DNA from: a virus
IMG/VR virus record: IMGVR_UViG_3300034190_003093
Coordinates: 62,001-126,000 of that record
Length of the DNA stretch: 64,000 bases
Direction: 5' to 3' (one strand)
The notes beneath the pieces are model-generated. The model was not told the DNA's origin and did no database searches. It saw nothing but the letters and a program-made list of their open reading frames with translations. Each line of letters begins with the position of its first letter. Within the stretch, counting starts at the first letter, position 1. Shown piece after piece: positions 1-8,067 of this stretch. Made by a program: the position numbers and the translations under genes.

Positions 1-1
1 G

Positions 2-1999
2 TTGAATGCCAAAGAGCATGGAGATCAAGTTTTAAGCATTGCTGTTAAAATGAAAGCAAACATGTGGAACGGTGATCCTATTGTTGTAACCCGTACCACT
101 GATGGTTATATGATTCTTGACGGTCACCACAGATTTGCCGCTGCAAAAAAAGCTGGGCTTGAAAGTTTGCCAGCAATTGTAGTAGATGCTAGCGAACTTG
201 AACATCGCAACGATATTCCCAAAGCTAAAGTTGAAGAAGCAAGTGGCTACATTCCAACTAAAGCACAAGCAAAAGATCCTCGATTTAGTAGTGCACTCAC
301 TGTTGACGTTAAGCCAGGTGAAACACAGCGCCAGGCTGCTAAACTAGGTATGAAGATTGACAAAAAGGGCAGTCCTCCACTACTGCATGCAACAGCAGCT
401 AAAAACACCAGTGCTAACAAGGCGTATAATCTAGGGTTAGTAGAAAGTTTACAAGCAAAGTATGATGCAATTAGATCTAGCAACGTAAACGAAGAAAGCA
501 TTAATGAAAGTGTCAACGAAGTATCTAAAGAAGAATTTGACGCTATCCGAAATGGATACGTAGATATCGAATTTGATAAGAAATGGTGGCCATTAAATAA
601 TGATTACCCATTAATCAAACATATCGGTAAAGCTATTGGTGCAACTAGTTGGACTAGTTGGGGTAAAGTTGGGGTCCCATGGTCAACAACAGAAATGATC
701 GGTGGTGGTGGCACGTATATGCTTAAAGGGGACTTTGGACATATACTATTAGATGCAGCAAAGAGTTATCGCCCAGAAAAAATCTTAATGTCACAAATCT
801 CAACGTCAGAACGAGGTGCGGGCATAGGCGGTAAAGTTATGAATGCAATAAAATCATATGCAGATCAAAACAAATTACCGTTGACAGTATATAAAGTAAC
901 TAACCGGAAGTTTTTCGACAAGTTTGAATGGTTAGAAAAAACAGGCACTGATACATACGAATACAAACTTAATGAAAGTGTTAACGAAGGTTACAAGCTA
1001 CAACTAGAACGTGATGCTGATATGATGGTGTTAAACATTACTGATACCGCAACTGGCAAGCGTACAGAAGTTCGTGGTAAGAGTGGCTATGAAAGTGGTA
1101 ACTACGATGCGAATGACAAACTACATCAGCTATTAGATAGAATTAGCAAAGCATCAAACATCTCAGACTTAATCAATGGCGAAGTTGTAGGTATCAATCC
1201 TAAGCATCCTGACGGTAAGAGTGCAAAGACTGCAACAGATACAGCATTTAACGAAGATGTAAATATAGACAACAAAGAAGGTTGGGGTGCTGTTCCTAAC
1301 AACCAAGAAGTTGACTATTTTGGCATGCGTGTTAAGATGAAACCAAGTGTGTTTTTGAAATTAGCAGAAAGCAGACGTGGTGTTCCGGCAGTTGATAAAG
1401 TAGTTGATCATATCAAAAATGGTGGTGCAATTGGAGCACCTTTTCTTATTATTAGTTACACAGAAGGCAGTACAGCAGAAATCATTGGGCATGAAGGTCG
1501 CAGCAGAATGATTGCCATACAACAAGTATTTGGCGACATTCCTGTTGAAGTACATTTATTTTTTAACAGTAACACTGTTAACCGTGCAAGACATTTAACT
1601 CCAGACATTATTGCTGATATTAACAAAGCAATGTTAAGCCAGGATGACCAAGAACTTAGTGGCCCATTTTTCACAGAAAGCATTAATGAGAAGATTACAA
1701 AGCGTACCCCAATGGGTGATGTTATTGATGATTTCTACCAAAGTGATGCTCCGCAATTCAAAGGTAAAAGTAAAGCAAAGCGTAGACAAATGGCTATTGC
1801 TGCAAAATTAGCCAAAATGGATGAAAACTTTGCAGACGGTAAAGTAAAAGGCAAAAGCAAACCGGGTCGTGTAAAAGCAGCAGGTGCAAGTTGCAACGGT
1901 AGTGTAACTGATTTACGTGCTCGTGCAAAGAAATATTCAGGCGAGCGAGCTAAGATGTATCACTGGTGTGCCAATATGAAGAGTGGAAAAAAGAAATAA
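2..1999 (+). CDS. Multidomain putative internal head polyprotein (5' end cut by window)
   Basis: The 665 visible residues form at least five modules separated by acidic linkers rich in [LIV]-N-E. Residues about 1-160 form a ParB/Srx-like nuclease fold (LDGHHRFAAAKKAG). About 172-322 looks like a GNAT acetyltransferase (SERGAGIGGKVM, then KFFDKFEW). About 330-415 is an unrecognised small domain. About 421-556 is a second ParB-like module (GHEGRSRMIAIQQVFG). About 566-665 is a very basic tail also seen at the ends of other phage proteins. Linkers lie near residues 161-171, 323-329, 416-420 and 557-565. Because [LIV]-x-E is the T4 prohead protease cleavage rule, I infer a polyprotein cut in the head. 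The only visible start is a TTG at the edge, so the true N-terminus is probably upstream. Confidence 0.7.
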   Translation: MNAKEHGDQVLSIAVKMKANMWNGDPIVVTRTTDGYMILDGHHRFAAAKKAGLESLPAIVVDASELEHRNDIPKAKVEEASGYIPTKAQAKDPRFSSALTVDVKPGETQRQAAKLGMKIDKKGSPPLLHATAAKNTSANKAYNLGLVESLQAKYDAIRSSNVNEESINESVNEVSKEEFDAIRNGYVDIEFDKKWWPLNNDYPLIKHIGKAIGATSWTSWGKVGVPWSTTEMIGGGGTYMLKGDFGHILLDAAKSYRPEKILMSQISTSERGAGIGGKVMNAIKSYADQNKLPLTVYKVTNRKFFDKFEWLEKTGTDTYEYKLNESVNEGYKLQLERDADMMVLNITDTATGKRTEVRGKSGYESGNYDANDKLHQLLDRISKASNISDLINGEVVGINPKHPDGKSAKTATDTAFNEDVNIDNKEGWGAVPNNQEVDYFGMRVKMKPSVFLKLAESRRGVPAVDKVVDHIKNGGAIGAPFLIISYTEGSTAEIIGHEGRSRMIAIQQVFGDIPVEVHLFFNSNTVNRARHLTPDIIADINKAMLSQDDQELSGPFFTESINEKITKRTPMGDVIDDFYQSDAPQFKGKSKAKRRQMAIAAKLAKMDENFADGKVKGKSKPGRVKAAGASCNGSVTDLRARAKKYSGERAKMYHWCANMKSGKKK

Positions 2000-2193
2000 T
2001 GTTTAGTAAACAATGCAAACTACATTTAGAAGAAACAGGCAAAACTGGCTTAGAACATATGGGCCATGCACTCAAAATTGCTGTAAGACTACAGTTGTTA
2101 GTACCCGCTCTTGTTATACATGCAGTTGCGCCCCGCCTCTTTACTGATACAGCAACCAGCGTAATGAAGGATATACTAAATGAAAATCAATGA
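1999..2193 (+). CDS. Small DUF6356-like membrane protein
   Basis: A 64-residue protein whose ATG overlaps the stop codon of the preceding gene. The order is a short polar N-terminus (CKLHLEETGKTGLEHMGHA), one hydrophobic segment (about residues 25-42), then an HAVAPRLF motif and a short tail. This layout (HLxETGxTYxEH followed by a membrane helix and HAxxP) is what I recall for the DUF6356 family, found in bacteria and phages with no established function. It is probably an inner membrane protein. The tight coupling suggests cotranslation with the polyprotein. Confidence 0.6.
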   Translation: MFSKQCKLHLEETGKTGLEHMGHALKIAVRLQLLVPALVIHAVAPRLFTDTATSVMKDILNENQ

Positions 2194-2380
2194 CGTTTTA
2201 AATGAATCAACAGAAATGATGACAGAAGCACAGTTTGATGAAGCCGCTGGCGAGAAAGATGCTTGCTATCACAAAGTAAAATCACGTTATAAAGTATGGC
2301 CAAGTGCATATGCATCGGGTGCGTTAGTACAGTGCCGCAAAAAGGGTGCCGCTAATTGGGGTAATAGTAAGAAGAAGTAA
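2180..2380 (+). CDS. Small internal head protein with capsid-targeting-like N-terminus (DUF5872-like)
   Basis: A 66-residue basic protein starting MKINDVLNES, an N-terminus shared with several neighbours and resembling the T4 capsid-targeting sequence MKTYQEFIAEA, which gp21 cuts after [LI]-x-E. The body carries DACYHKVKSRYKVWPSAYAS, a short Cys/Lys-rich domain seen in many large-phage and some eukaryotic-virus proteins (DUF5872-like), with a second cysteine in LVQCRKKG. The gene overlaps the preceding one by 14 nt. Packaging is inference; the domain family is recognised from its motif only. Confidence 0.65.
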   Translation: MKINDVLNESTEMMTEAQFDEAAGEKDACYHKVKSRYKVWPSAYASGALVQCRKKGAANWGNSKKK

Positions 2381-2381
2381 C

Positions 2382-2780
2382 ATGCTTATAGAAGAAATTG
2401 TCACAGAGAAGTGTTGGAAAGGCTACAAAAAAGATGGTATGAAAACCATGTTTGGAAAACGTGTGCCCAACTGTGTTAAGAACGAAGAAGTAGAAGTAGA
2501 AGAAGATCTCAAAGCGTGGTTTGGCAAAGGTAAAAAAGGCGGAGCCGGAGGCGGCGGATGGGATCGTTACAATACTAAAGGCGAACGTATTGGCAAATGT
2601 GGTGATAGCAGCGAAGGCGAGGGCAAGCCTAAGTGTCTCAGTAAAAGTAAAGCTGCAAGCCTAAGAGCTAAAGGCGGCAAGAAAGCTATAGCTACCGCGG
2701 TTAATAAAAAACGTAGGCAAGATCCTGACAAAGACCGTAAAGGCAAAGCAAAGAATGTAAGCAATACCAAAGGAAAATAA
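2382..2780 (+). CDS. Basic small head-associated protein (CWKGYK and DUF6321-like modules)
   Basis: A 132-residue, lysine- and glycine-rich protein. I start it at the ATG at 2382, one base after the previous stop, because it gives MLIEEIVTEK, a variant of the shared N-terminal tag. Module one is CWKGYKKDGMKTMFGKRVPNCV. Module two (about residues 55-132) has W..Y.TKGERIGKCG, KPKCLSKSKA and KKAIATAVNKKRRQDP, a Cys/Lys-rich phage domain (DUF6321-like). The high basicity fits a DNA- or RNA-associated role in the head. No enzymatic motif is visible. Confidence 0.6.
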   Translation: MLIEEIVTEKCWKGYKKDGMKTMFGKRVPNCVKNEEVEVEEDLKAWFGKGKKGGAGGGGWDRYNTKGERIGKCGDSSEGEGKPKCLSKSKAASLRAKGGKKAIATAVNKKRRQDPDKDRKGKAKNVSNTKGK

Positions 2781-2782
2781 TA

Positions 2783-3388
2783 ATGTACACGCCAAACAGT
2801 GCAGAAGATTTTGTTTGGCAAAACATAAATCCAGATCACATATGGGTAATGGATAAACTTATACTAGCACGTAAACTAAATTATAACTGTGGCCCGGTCG
2901 GACTTGATGTTCCGCATCCGGGTTTTTATATTGTGCGCCCTTGTGTTAACATGCAAGGACTTGGACTAGGTACACAAAAAATCTGGCTTGATCAAGAAAC
3001 AATGCATCTCCCAGTGGGACATTTTTGGTGTGAGTTTTTCGAAGGCGATCATTATAGTATAGACTATTTTGAAAGCAAGCAAATGTTGTGTGTACAAGGA
3101 CGCAAGCCTGAAGATACATTTACCAAGTGGATCGACTGGCGCAGAGACGACAAATCATTTGCATTTCCTACACTGCTAACTGAACTAGTAGAACATCACC
3201 CATGGGTGAACTGTGAGTTTATAGGCAACAAGCTAATTGAAGTACACCTAAGACGCAACGAAGACTTTGACGGTAATATCAATCATTTTATCCCTGTTTG
3301 GGAAGGCGAGGATACAACACCGCCCGAAGGGTACACTTATCGTGACTATCCAGATGTTCACGGACGTATAGGTGCTTGGGTTAAATAA
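2783..3388 (+). CDS. Conserved phage protein of unknown function
   Basis: A 201-residue soluble protein without membrane segments or the N-terminal propeptide-like tag of its neighbours. Visible segments include HPGFYIVRPCVNMQGLG, a WC-EFFEG stretch and the ending HGRIGAWVK. I recall similar proteins in marine T4-like phages but no assigned function. The VRPC...GLGTQKIWL part loosely recalls nucleotide-binding grasp folds, but I see no complete ATP-grasp motif set and do not assign it. Confidence 0.6.
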   Translation: MYTPNSAEDFVWQNINPDHIWVMDKLILARKLNYNCGPVGLDVPHPGFYIVRPCVNMQGLGLGTQKIWLDQETMHLPVGHFWCEFFEGDHYSIDYFESKQMLCVQGRKPEDTFTKWIDWRRDDKSFAFPTLLTELVEHHPWVNCEFIGNKLIEVHLRRNEDFDGNINHFIPVWEGEDTTPPEGYTYRDYPDVHGRIGAWVK

Positions 3389-3391
3389 ATA
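3384..3391 (+). promoter_or_regulatory. Late-type promoter octamer
   Basis: AATAAATA, 26 nt before the ATG at 3418; one mismatch to TATAAATA. Confidence 0.4.
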
Positions 3392-3417
3392 CGTACATAG
3401 AAGAAAAGTGAATAAAA

Positions 3418-3540
3418 ATGGTAGACATACAACATTATGTAAAAAAACTGCTTGAACACGAAGTACGTAGAGCAACGACTAACGAGCGTAATACATATTG
3501 GAAAGAATACCAAGAGGCTAAAAAATATGAAAATAAATGA
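3418..3540 (+). CDS. Small charged protein of unknown function
   Basis: A 40-residue reading frame beginning MVDIQHYVKKLLEHEV and ending in a lysine-rich helix. It starts 27 nt after a TAAATA octamer and ends 14 nt inside the next gene, as expected for a packed phage operon. The composition suggests one amphipathic helix. The Shine-Dalgarno match is poor, so it is tentative. Confidence 0.4.
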   Translation: MVDIQHYVKKLLEHEVRRATTNERNTYWKEYQEAKKYENK

Positions 3541-3715
3541 CATAGTAAATGAAGACTTGACATACAAAGGATATCGTTGTACAATAGATTGTTCAGGCCA
3601 CAAAGCTGGATATGCATGGGCAGCAGCTCGTAACATACAGTCAACATCAGAATGCCCAATTGGTGCATCAAACAGTTTTACCGAAGGCTGTTACAGTTAC
3701 GCACAAGGCAGATAA
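3527..3715 (+). CDS. Small internal head protein with GYRCTIDCSGHKAGY domain
   Basis: A 62-residue protein starting MKINDIVNED, nearly identical to the N-terminus of the gene at 2180. The rest is a compact domain with GYRCTIDCSGHKAGYAWA, a CPIG cysteine and SFTEGCYSY. This small Cys/His domain is common in bacterial and phage proteins and has no defined role. I chose the ATG at 3527 over an upstream in-frame ATG because it exposes the shared tag. I infer packaging in the head with removal of about nine residues (I-V-N-E cut). Confidence 0.6.
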   Translation: MKINDIVNEDLTYKGYRCTIDCSGHKAGYAWAAARNIQSTSECPIGASNSFTEGCYSYAQGR

Positions 3716-3726
3716 AGGAATACAGT

Positions 3727-4074
3727 ATGAAAATGTTTGAAGTAATCAACGAAGATCGAGGCCCCGAAGATATAATGCCTGCTATTGCAAGAGCTATTAA
3801 AGATCTTAAAAAGATTGATCCACAAGGCGAAGTATCTGATGAAGTTATTGCCCAAGCTGCAAAACTGTCTCGTGAGGGACAAGCAGGTGTAGGCAAAGCA
3901 GCTGGATTGCTTATCAAACAATTTGATACTCGGACTAGACCAGCAAGTGCACAAGATGTATTTGATAATTTTGTTGATACTTTTTTTCCTCCGTCTTGGG
4001 ATGATCCATTTAGTTCTGCCAATCTCAAACGTGATAAACTTGCAGACAAATACCCTAGAAAATCACGTTACTAA
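3727..4074 (+). CDS. Putative internal head protein (propeptide-like N-terminus)
   Basis: A 115-residue protein that opens MKMFEVINEDRGPED, again the [LIV]-x-E tag. The middle is predicted helical (ARAIKDLKKID, VIAQAAKLSREGQAGVGKAAG) and the C-terminus is rich in F, W and P (FFPPSWDDPFS) with a basic end. A good Shine-Dalgarno (AAAGGAATACAGT) precedes the ATG at 3727. I recognise no family for the mature part, though similar helical segments occur in structural proteins of marine myoviruses. Confidence 0.6.
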   Translation: MKMFEVINEDRGPEDIMPAIARAIKDLKKIDPQGEVSDEVIAQAAKLSREGQAGVGKAAGLLIKQFDTRTRPASAQDVFDNFVDTFFPPSWDDPFSSANLKRDKLADKYPRKSRY

Positions 4075-4075
4075 T

Positions 4076-4363
4076 ATGACAACAGATTTTACTAAAATTG
4101 AATTTGATTTATATTGTGATTGGCAAACCAATCCGCCTGCATATAGAGTATATGTCAATGACGAGATGTTTACCGAGCGCAATTATATATGGAGTGGGCC
4201 GCAATACTTAACAGAGATGTTGCAACTTGATGCCCCTGCTGGTATTTACAAGATACGCATAAAAAAACTTGACAAAGGCAAATTTAAAATACGTGGATTA
4301 AAGTGCACCGAAGGACTGGTATCTATAATAGATAATGAAACATTTGAGATATTAGCATCATGA
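4076..4363 (+). CDS. Small beta-rich protein, carbohydrate-binding-like
   Basis: A 95-residue protein with alternating hydrophobic beta-strand patterns (FDLYCDWQTNP, YRVYVNDEMFTERNY, IYKIRIKKL, FKIRGLKC). The order of strands, including a VNDxMFxER strand, resembles the larger proteins at 33598, 36568 and 38808, which look like one paralogous beta-sandwich family. I start it at the ATG at 4076, one base after the previous stop. Function is unknown; sugar binding is a guess from the fold-like pattern and from paralogs that sit among sugar genes. Confidence 0.5.
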   Translation: MTTDFTKIEFDLYCDWQTNPPAYRVYVNDEMFTERNYIWSGPQYLTEMLQLDAPAGIYKIRIKKLDKGKFKIRGLKCTEGLVSIIDNETFEILAS

Positions 4364-4527
4364 AGATTCGAGAGTTACTAGAAGATGTAAGTACAGGCGG
4401 AACAGCAAGTGGTAGTATTGCCACAGTTTCGGCACCATTAGGTTCAGTTATTTCTCGCAGCAAGCCCACTGTGAAAAAGATTAAACGAAAATATGCCAAC
4501 ACAGTACGGGCTGTTAAGTATGATTGA
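4360..4527 (+). CDS. Small protein with propeptide-like N-terminus
   Basis: A 55-residue protein overlapping the previous stop by four bases (ATGA). It begins MKIRELLEDVSTGG, with L-L-E matching the prohead protease rule, followed by a Ser/Thr/Gly/Ala linker (TASGSIATVSAPLG) and a basic tail (KKIKRKYANTVR). The TGG-xASGSIA type linker is one I associate with internal or scaffold-like proteins of marine T4-like phages. It could also be the remnant N-terminus of a larger protein. Confidence 0.5.
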   Translation: MKIRELLEDVSTGGTASGSIATVSAPLGSVISRSKPTVKKIKRKYANTVRAVKYD

Positions 4528-5554
4528 AATGTTTCCGGCTAAACAGTACCAAGGGAAGTACTGTTTGTCACCATTTGTTATGATCGAGGTTACCCTAGAG
4601 GGCGATGTTCGAATGTGTGGATGTAACCGATGGATGCCAACTACCATTGGAAATTTAAAAGAAAACACACTAAAGGAATTGTTGTCGTCTGAACTGGCAC
4701 AAAAAATTAGACAAAGTATCATTGATGGATCTTATGTTTATTGTGATGCAGATTGGTGTGCTGTAATTGCTAACAACGGGCTAAACAAGATCAAGTCAGT
4801 GCCGCCGAACATAAGAGAACTATTCGACGATCCATCAAAATTTGAAATGCCTCATCATATTAGTTTCAATGGGGACCAAACTTGTAATCTAAGTTGTCCT
4901 AGCTGCCGACGTCATATTATAAAAACTCCATTATCAAAACAAGAAGAACAGCGCAAGCTAGGCGAAACTCTTTCTAACAACTTGTTTGCTGACGCAACAG
5001 ATAAAAAAATAAAAATAGAACTTGGCGGGGCAGGTGAAGTGTTTGCTAGTCCTATGTTAATGGATTTTGTAAACTCAATTGATATTGATAAATTTCCCAA
5101 TGTAGAATTTGACTTTGGTACAAATGGGTTGCTGTGCGAACAAAACTGGCATCGATTCGGAAACAAAGTTAATAACATTAACAAAATAACTGTAAGTATT
5201 GATGCATCACAAGCCGACACATACGAAAAAATACGCCGCGGTGGGAAATGGCCAAAGTTACTACAAGCAATGCATTTTTTACAAAACAAGAAACATGAAT
5301 TAGGTTTTAAATTACATACCAGGATGATTTTACAACAGCAAAATTATCAAGAAATAGAACCATTTTACTATTTTTGCAAGGAATTTGATGTAGACATAGT
5401 GGAATATTCTAAATTGCAAATGTGGGGCTCTTGGTCGCTTGAGGAATACAACTTCCATCATGTGTTTAGTCCTGTGCACCCTGAATACGAACCAGCACAA
5501 ATCGAACTTGCTAAAGTTAGAGACTTTTCTGATACATGGTTTGCCGGATTATAA
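4520..5554 (+). CDS. Radical SAM enzyme with accessory cysteine cluster
   Basis: A 344-residue protein (start at 4520; ATGs at 4493 and 4532 are also possible). The [4Fe-4S]-SAM motif is CNLSCPSCRR at about residues 125-134. An N-terminal segment has CLSPF, then RMCGCNRW and a later YCDADWC, suggesting an extra iron-sulfur or SPASM/Twitch-like region placed before the barrel. GGAGEVFAS and TNGLL fit later barrel strands. Such enzymes modify peptides or small molecules; the substrate here is unknown. The protein at 46835 has the same organisation, so the two are probably distant paralogs. Confidence 0.75.
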   Translation: MIEMFPAKQYQGKYCLSPFVMIEVTLEGDVRMCGCNRWMPTTIGNLKENTLKELLSSELAQKIRQSIIDGSYVYCDADWCAVIANNGLNKIKSVPPNIRELFDDPSKFEMPHHISFNGDQTCNLSCPSCRRHIIKTPLSKQEEQRKLGETLSNNLFADATDKKIKIELGGAGEVFASPMLMDFVNSIDIDKFPNVEFDFGTNGLLCEQNWHRFGNKVNNINKITVSIDASQADTYEKIRRGGKWPKLLQAMHFLQNKKHELGFKLHTRMILQQQNYQEIEPFYYFCKEFDVDIVEYSKLQMWGSWSLEEYNFHHVFSPVHPEYEPAQIELAKVRDFSDTWFAGL

Positions 5555-5568
5555 AATAGGAGTTTTTA

Positions 5569-5733
5569 ATGAGTCAAAAAACTTGTGCTGCGTTTTTTTG
5601 CAGTAATCGAACTAATTCAAAGTATAGATACTGTTATAACTGTGCTAAACGCAAAGGGCTTGTCGGCAACAATGGCATTGGGATAACAGGATGGTTCATA
5701 CTTATTGTATTGTTAATAGCACTTTTTGGATAA
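5569..5733 (+). CDS. Zinc-ribbon-like single-pass membrane microprotein
   Basis: A 54-residue protein with a clear Shine-Dalgarno (AGGAG). Four spaced cysteines (C6, C11, C22, C25 in the pattern CAAFFC..CYNC) suggest a metal-binding knuckle, followed by a hydrophobic helix from about residue 41 to the end (GWFILIVLLIALF). It resembles small zinc-ribbon membrane proteins, with the ribbon probably cytoplasmic. No specific family was recognised. Confidence 0.55.
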   Translation: MSQKTCAAFFCSNRTNSKYRYCYNCAKRKGLVGNNGIGITGWFILIVLLIALFG

Positions 5734-5756
5734 TCATTTAATAAATACAAGCACAA

Positions 5757-5764
5757 GATAAATA
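5757..5764 (+). promoter_or_regulatory. Late-type promoter octamer before dps
   Basis: GATAAATA, 28 nt before the dps ATG; AATAAATA at 5740-5747 is a second, weaker match. Confidence 0.5.
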
Positions 5765-5792
5765 CTCTTATAATAACCAAACAGGAAACATA

Positions 5793-6236
5793 ATGTTAGC
5801 AGATGATCTAAAAACGCTATTGGCAACAGAATACGCATTTGTAATTAAAGCACAGAACTTTCACTGGAATGTTGAAGGTCCAGACTTTGCACAGTACCAT
5901 CAGTTCTTTGGAGACTTGTACAGCGAAGTGTACGAAAACACAATTGATCAGACAGCTGAATATATTAGAACCCTCGACGTATACACTCCGGGATCATTTG
6001 AAAGATTTGGAGAGCTTAGTGTTATCAGTGGCCAGACAAAAATTCCACGGGCTATGCTAATGATACAAGAATTAGCCGACGACAACAATGCAATGTTGCA
6101 AATACTAACACAAACTTTCAAATCAGCCGTGGATGAAAACAACGAAGGCATTGCTAACTTTATTGCTGAAAGGCTAGATGCACATAACAAACACGGATGG
6201 ATGTTACGCAGTTTTCTCAAAGGAAGTAGAGCATAA
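5793..6236 (+). CDS. dps: Dps-like ferritin superfamily protein
   Basis: A 147-residue protein, slightly short for Dps (about 160). The diagnostic ferroxidase helix is present: NFHWNVEGPDF, then a His/Asp-rich run (YHQFFGDLYSEVYENTIDQ). A second conserved stretch is TYTPGS at about residue 65, shortened relative to host proteins. Dps oxidises and stores iron and protects DNA from hydroxyl radicals as a dodecamer. The long basic N-terminal DNA-binding tail of the E. coli protein is missing, so protection probably acts through iron and peroxide removal. A GATAAATA octamer lies 28 nt before the ATG, suggesting late expression. Confidence 0.85.
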   Translation: MLADDLKTLLATEYAFVIKAQNFHWNVEGPDFAQYHQFFGDLYSEVYENTIDQTAEYIRTLDVYTPGSFERFGELSVISGQTKIPRAMLMIQELADDNNAMLQILTQTFKSAVDENNEGIANFIAERLDAHNKHGWMLRSFLKGSRA

Positions 6237-7336
6237 TGAGTAATGTAGACCCAAAAGAAGTTTCAAGTTTTGCAGACCTAGTCGCCAAGATGAATCAGCT
6301 AGAAAGCGGAGAAAGTGTTTCTTCGTCTAAGCCACATCATCTTGAAGAAGGTTTGGCAGCAAACGACATGAGTGCAATCCTTGAGAATATGTATCGTGAG
6401 ACACCTTTTGAAAGTGCCAAAGCTCTACCAGCAGAGTACGACATGCCAAATCAAAGTCCAGTACTGGGCAGCGACGAAGAAAAGAATGTTTATGGCGATT
6501 ACTTTGTTGGCGAAAATATCAATCCTGAAGATGTAGGTGAATACGATCAAGAAGGCGATATGGCCAAAGGCGATCTTAATAGAGCTGCGGATGCTGCACT
6601 AGAGCTCGAAAGTATCTTGTCCGATGGTGACAACTTGCCTGAATGGGTACAAGCAAAGATTACCAAAGCACTCGACTATCTTGACACAGCTCGTGATTAC
6701 ATGAAAAACGAATTGGACGAAGGCTATAAAGTTATGCCTCCAATGGATGACAAGTATCAAGCACGTAAAGGACTTGAAGGTCCATTCACTACACTGAGTG
6801 GCAAAGTTGTTTATTACGATCCAAAAGAAGGCATGTACTACGATCCGGACACTGATATGTACATTAGCTATGATGATTTTCAAGCATTGGATAACGATTA
6901 CAGTGATATGAAAGAAGGTTCCAACCCAGGCGACGAAGAGTCATGGGACGGTGTAAGCCCGGGTACTAGCCAAGTTGCCGGGGGAGGCAACAGTGGATAT
7001 AAAGGCCCAGTTGCCCCTGAGGGGTCAGTTGATCCTACACAATTATCAAAAATGACCAAAGAAGATCAAGTTAGCAAAAAGCGTAGTATTATGGACTACC
7101 TTAGAGATGTTGACACAAGTGCAGTACAAGAAGTAATCAAAGAACCAGTTAAGAGCTATAAAGCTGCTAACGGTAAATCACTCAAAATCTTCGGCAACGA
7201 AGATGACGGATATAGAGTAAAGATTAACGGAAAAGAATCTAAAAGTTCATTCGGTAAACTTGCGGATGCCGTACAAGCATGCGAGTCCTTTATACAAAAG
7301 ACTACGCCACACAATTTAGATTATATGGATGAATAA
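6236..7336 (+). CDS. Acidic putative internal or structural protein
   Basis: A 366-residue acidic protein whose ATG overlaps the dps stop. Segments recognisable from other marine phage proteins are LPEWVQAKITKALDYLDTA (about residue 135), a Tyr/Asp repeat YYDPKEGMYYDPDTDMY (about 200), a Gly/Ser-rich linker (240-260) and a C-terminal beta-type domain from SYKAANGKSLKIFGNE. Short [LIV]-x-E sites occur (HLEEGLA, ELDEGYK), so processing by the prohead protease is possible. No catalytic motif is visible. Confidence 0.6.
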   Translation: MSNVDPKEVSSFADLVAKMNQLESGESVSSSKPHHLEEGLAANDMSAILENMYRETPFESAKALPAEYDMPNQSPVLGSDEEKNVYGDYFVGENINPEDVGEYDQEGDMAKGDLNRAADAALELESILSDGDNLPEWVQAKITKALDYLDTARDYMKNELDEGYKVMPPMDDKYQARKGLEGPFTTLSGKVVYYDPKEGMYYDPDTDMYISYDDFQALDNDYSDMKEGSNPGDEESWDGVSPGTSQVAGGGNSGYKGPVAPEGSVDPTQLSKMTKEDQVSKKRSIMDYLRDVDTSAVQEVIKEPVKSYKAANGKSLKIFGNEDDGYRVKINGKESKSSFGKLADAVQACESFIQKTTPHNLDYMDE

Positions 7337-7338
7337 TA

Positions 7339-8067
7339 ATGCGTTTTTTAGATTTATTTGAAGATAATACACCAGTCTCTGAATCAGATATCCCGGCTAA
7401 GTTTGAAATTAACCCGGCACAAAGAAAGCTTGCAAACATTGGTCGCAAGCTAATGGATAAAGCGGCAACAACCAAGGACGATGCATTATCAACTGCACTT
7501 AGCCGAGTGGGCAATGAACTAACTTCTTACGGTGCATCATTTGGTGCTAGCAGCATTCAAGAACTAGAAAAGAGAACGGGCGTTAGTCGTACTAGTATCA
7601 TGAAGATGATGGACTACGGCAAGAAAATGCTGGAAAAAGAGGGCGTTAGCGAAGCAGAAGGCGATGTAGAGTACGACTCTGGATGGCAAGATTACAAAGG
7701 CGAAAAGAAAGACCAATTTGGCAATATTATTAAGACTAAAAATCTTGCCAAGTCTTTAGCAAAATCTGCCAAGAAAGACTTTGCTAACAAGAAAGGCGTC
7801 AACGAAGGCGCTATGTCACAAGACATGTGGGATAGTGTTAACCGTGGCGACAAACTTACAATTAGTTATGACTCAGCTATTAGCAAAGACAACAAGCGTA
7901 CATTTACTGTTGTTGCTAAGAACATTGTTGGCAAAGCCAAGGTTGGTAAAATTACAATGCGCCCTGATGAAGGAAACGGGAAGTTCTTTCTATACAATCG
8001 CAATGGAAGAATTAGTCTTGCAATGGGCGACATGGCCGCAGACATGACTGGTGTGGAACTTAACTAA
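7339..8067 (+). CDS. Putative internal head protein, two modules
   Basis: A 242-residue protein starting MRFLDLFEDNTPVSES, a variant of the neighbourhood propeptide tag (L-F-E cut). Module one (about 25-110) is helical and ends with an HTH-like stretch (LEKRTGVSRTSIMKMM). A linker with GVSEAEGD and GVNEGAMS separates it from a C-terminal beta-rich module (VNRGDKLTISYD to the end). The GVNEG site again fits [LIV]-x-E cleavage, so two mature products are possible. No known family is assigned. Confidence 0.6.
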   Translation: MRFLDLFEDNTPVSESDIPAKFEINPAQRKLANIGRKLMDKAATTKDDALSTALSRVGNELTSYGASFGASSIQELEKRTGVSRTSIMKMMDYGKKMLEKEGVSEAEGDVEYDSGWQDYKGEKKDQFGNIIKTKNLAKSLAKSAKKDFANKKGVNEGAMSQDMWDSVNRGDKLTISYDSAISKDNKRTFTVVAKNIVGKAKVGKITMRPDEGNGKFFLYNRNGRISLAMGDMAADMTGVELN

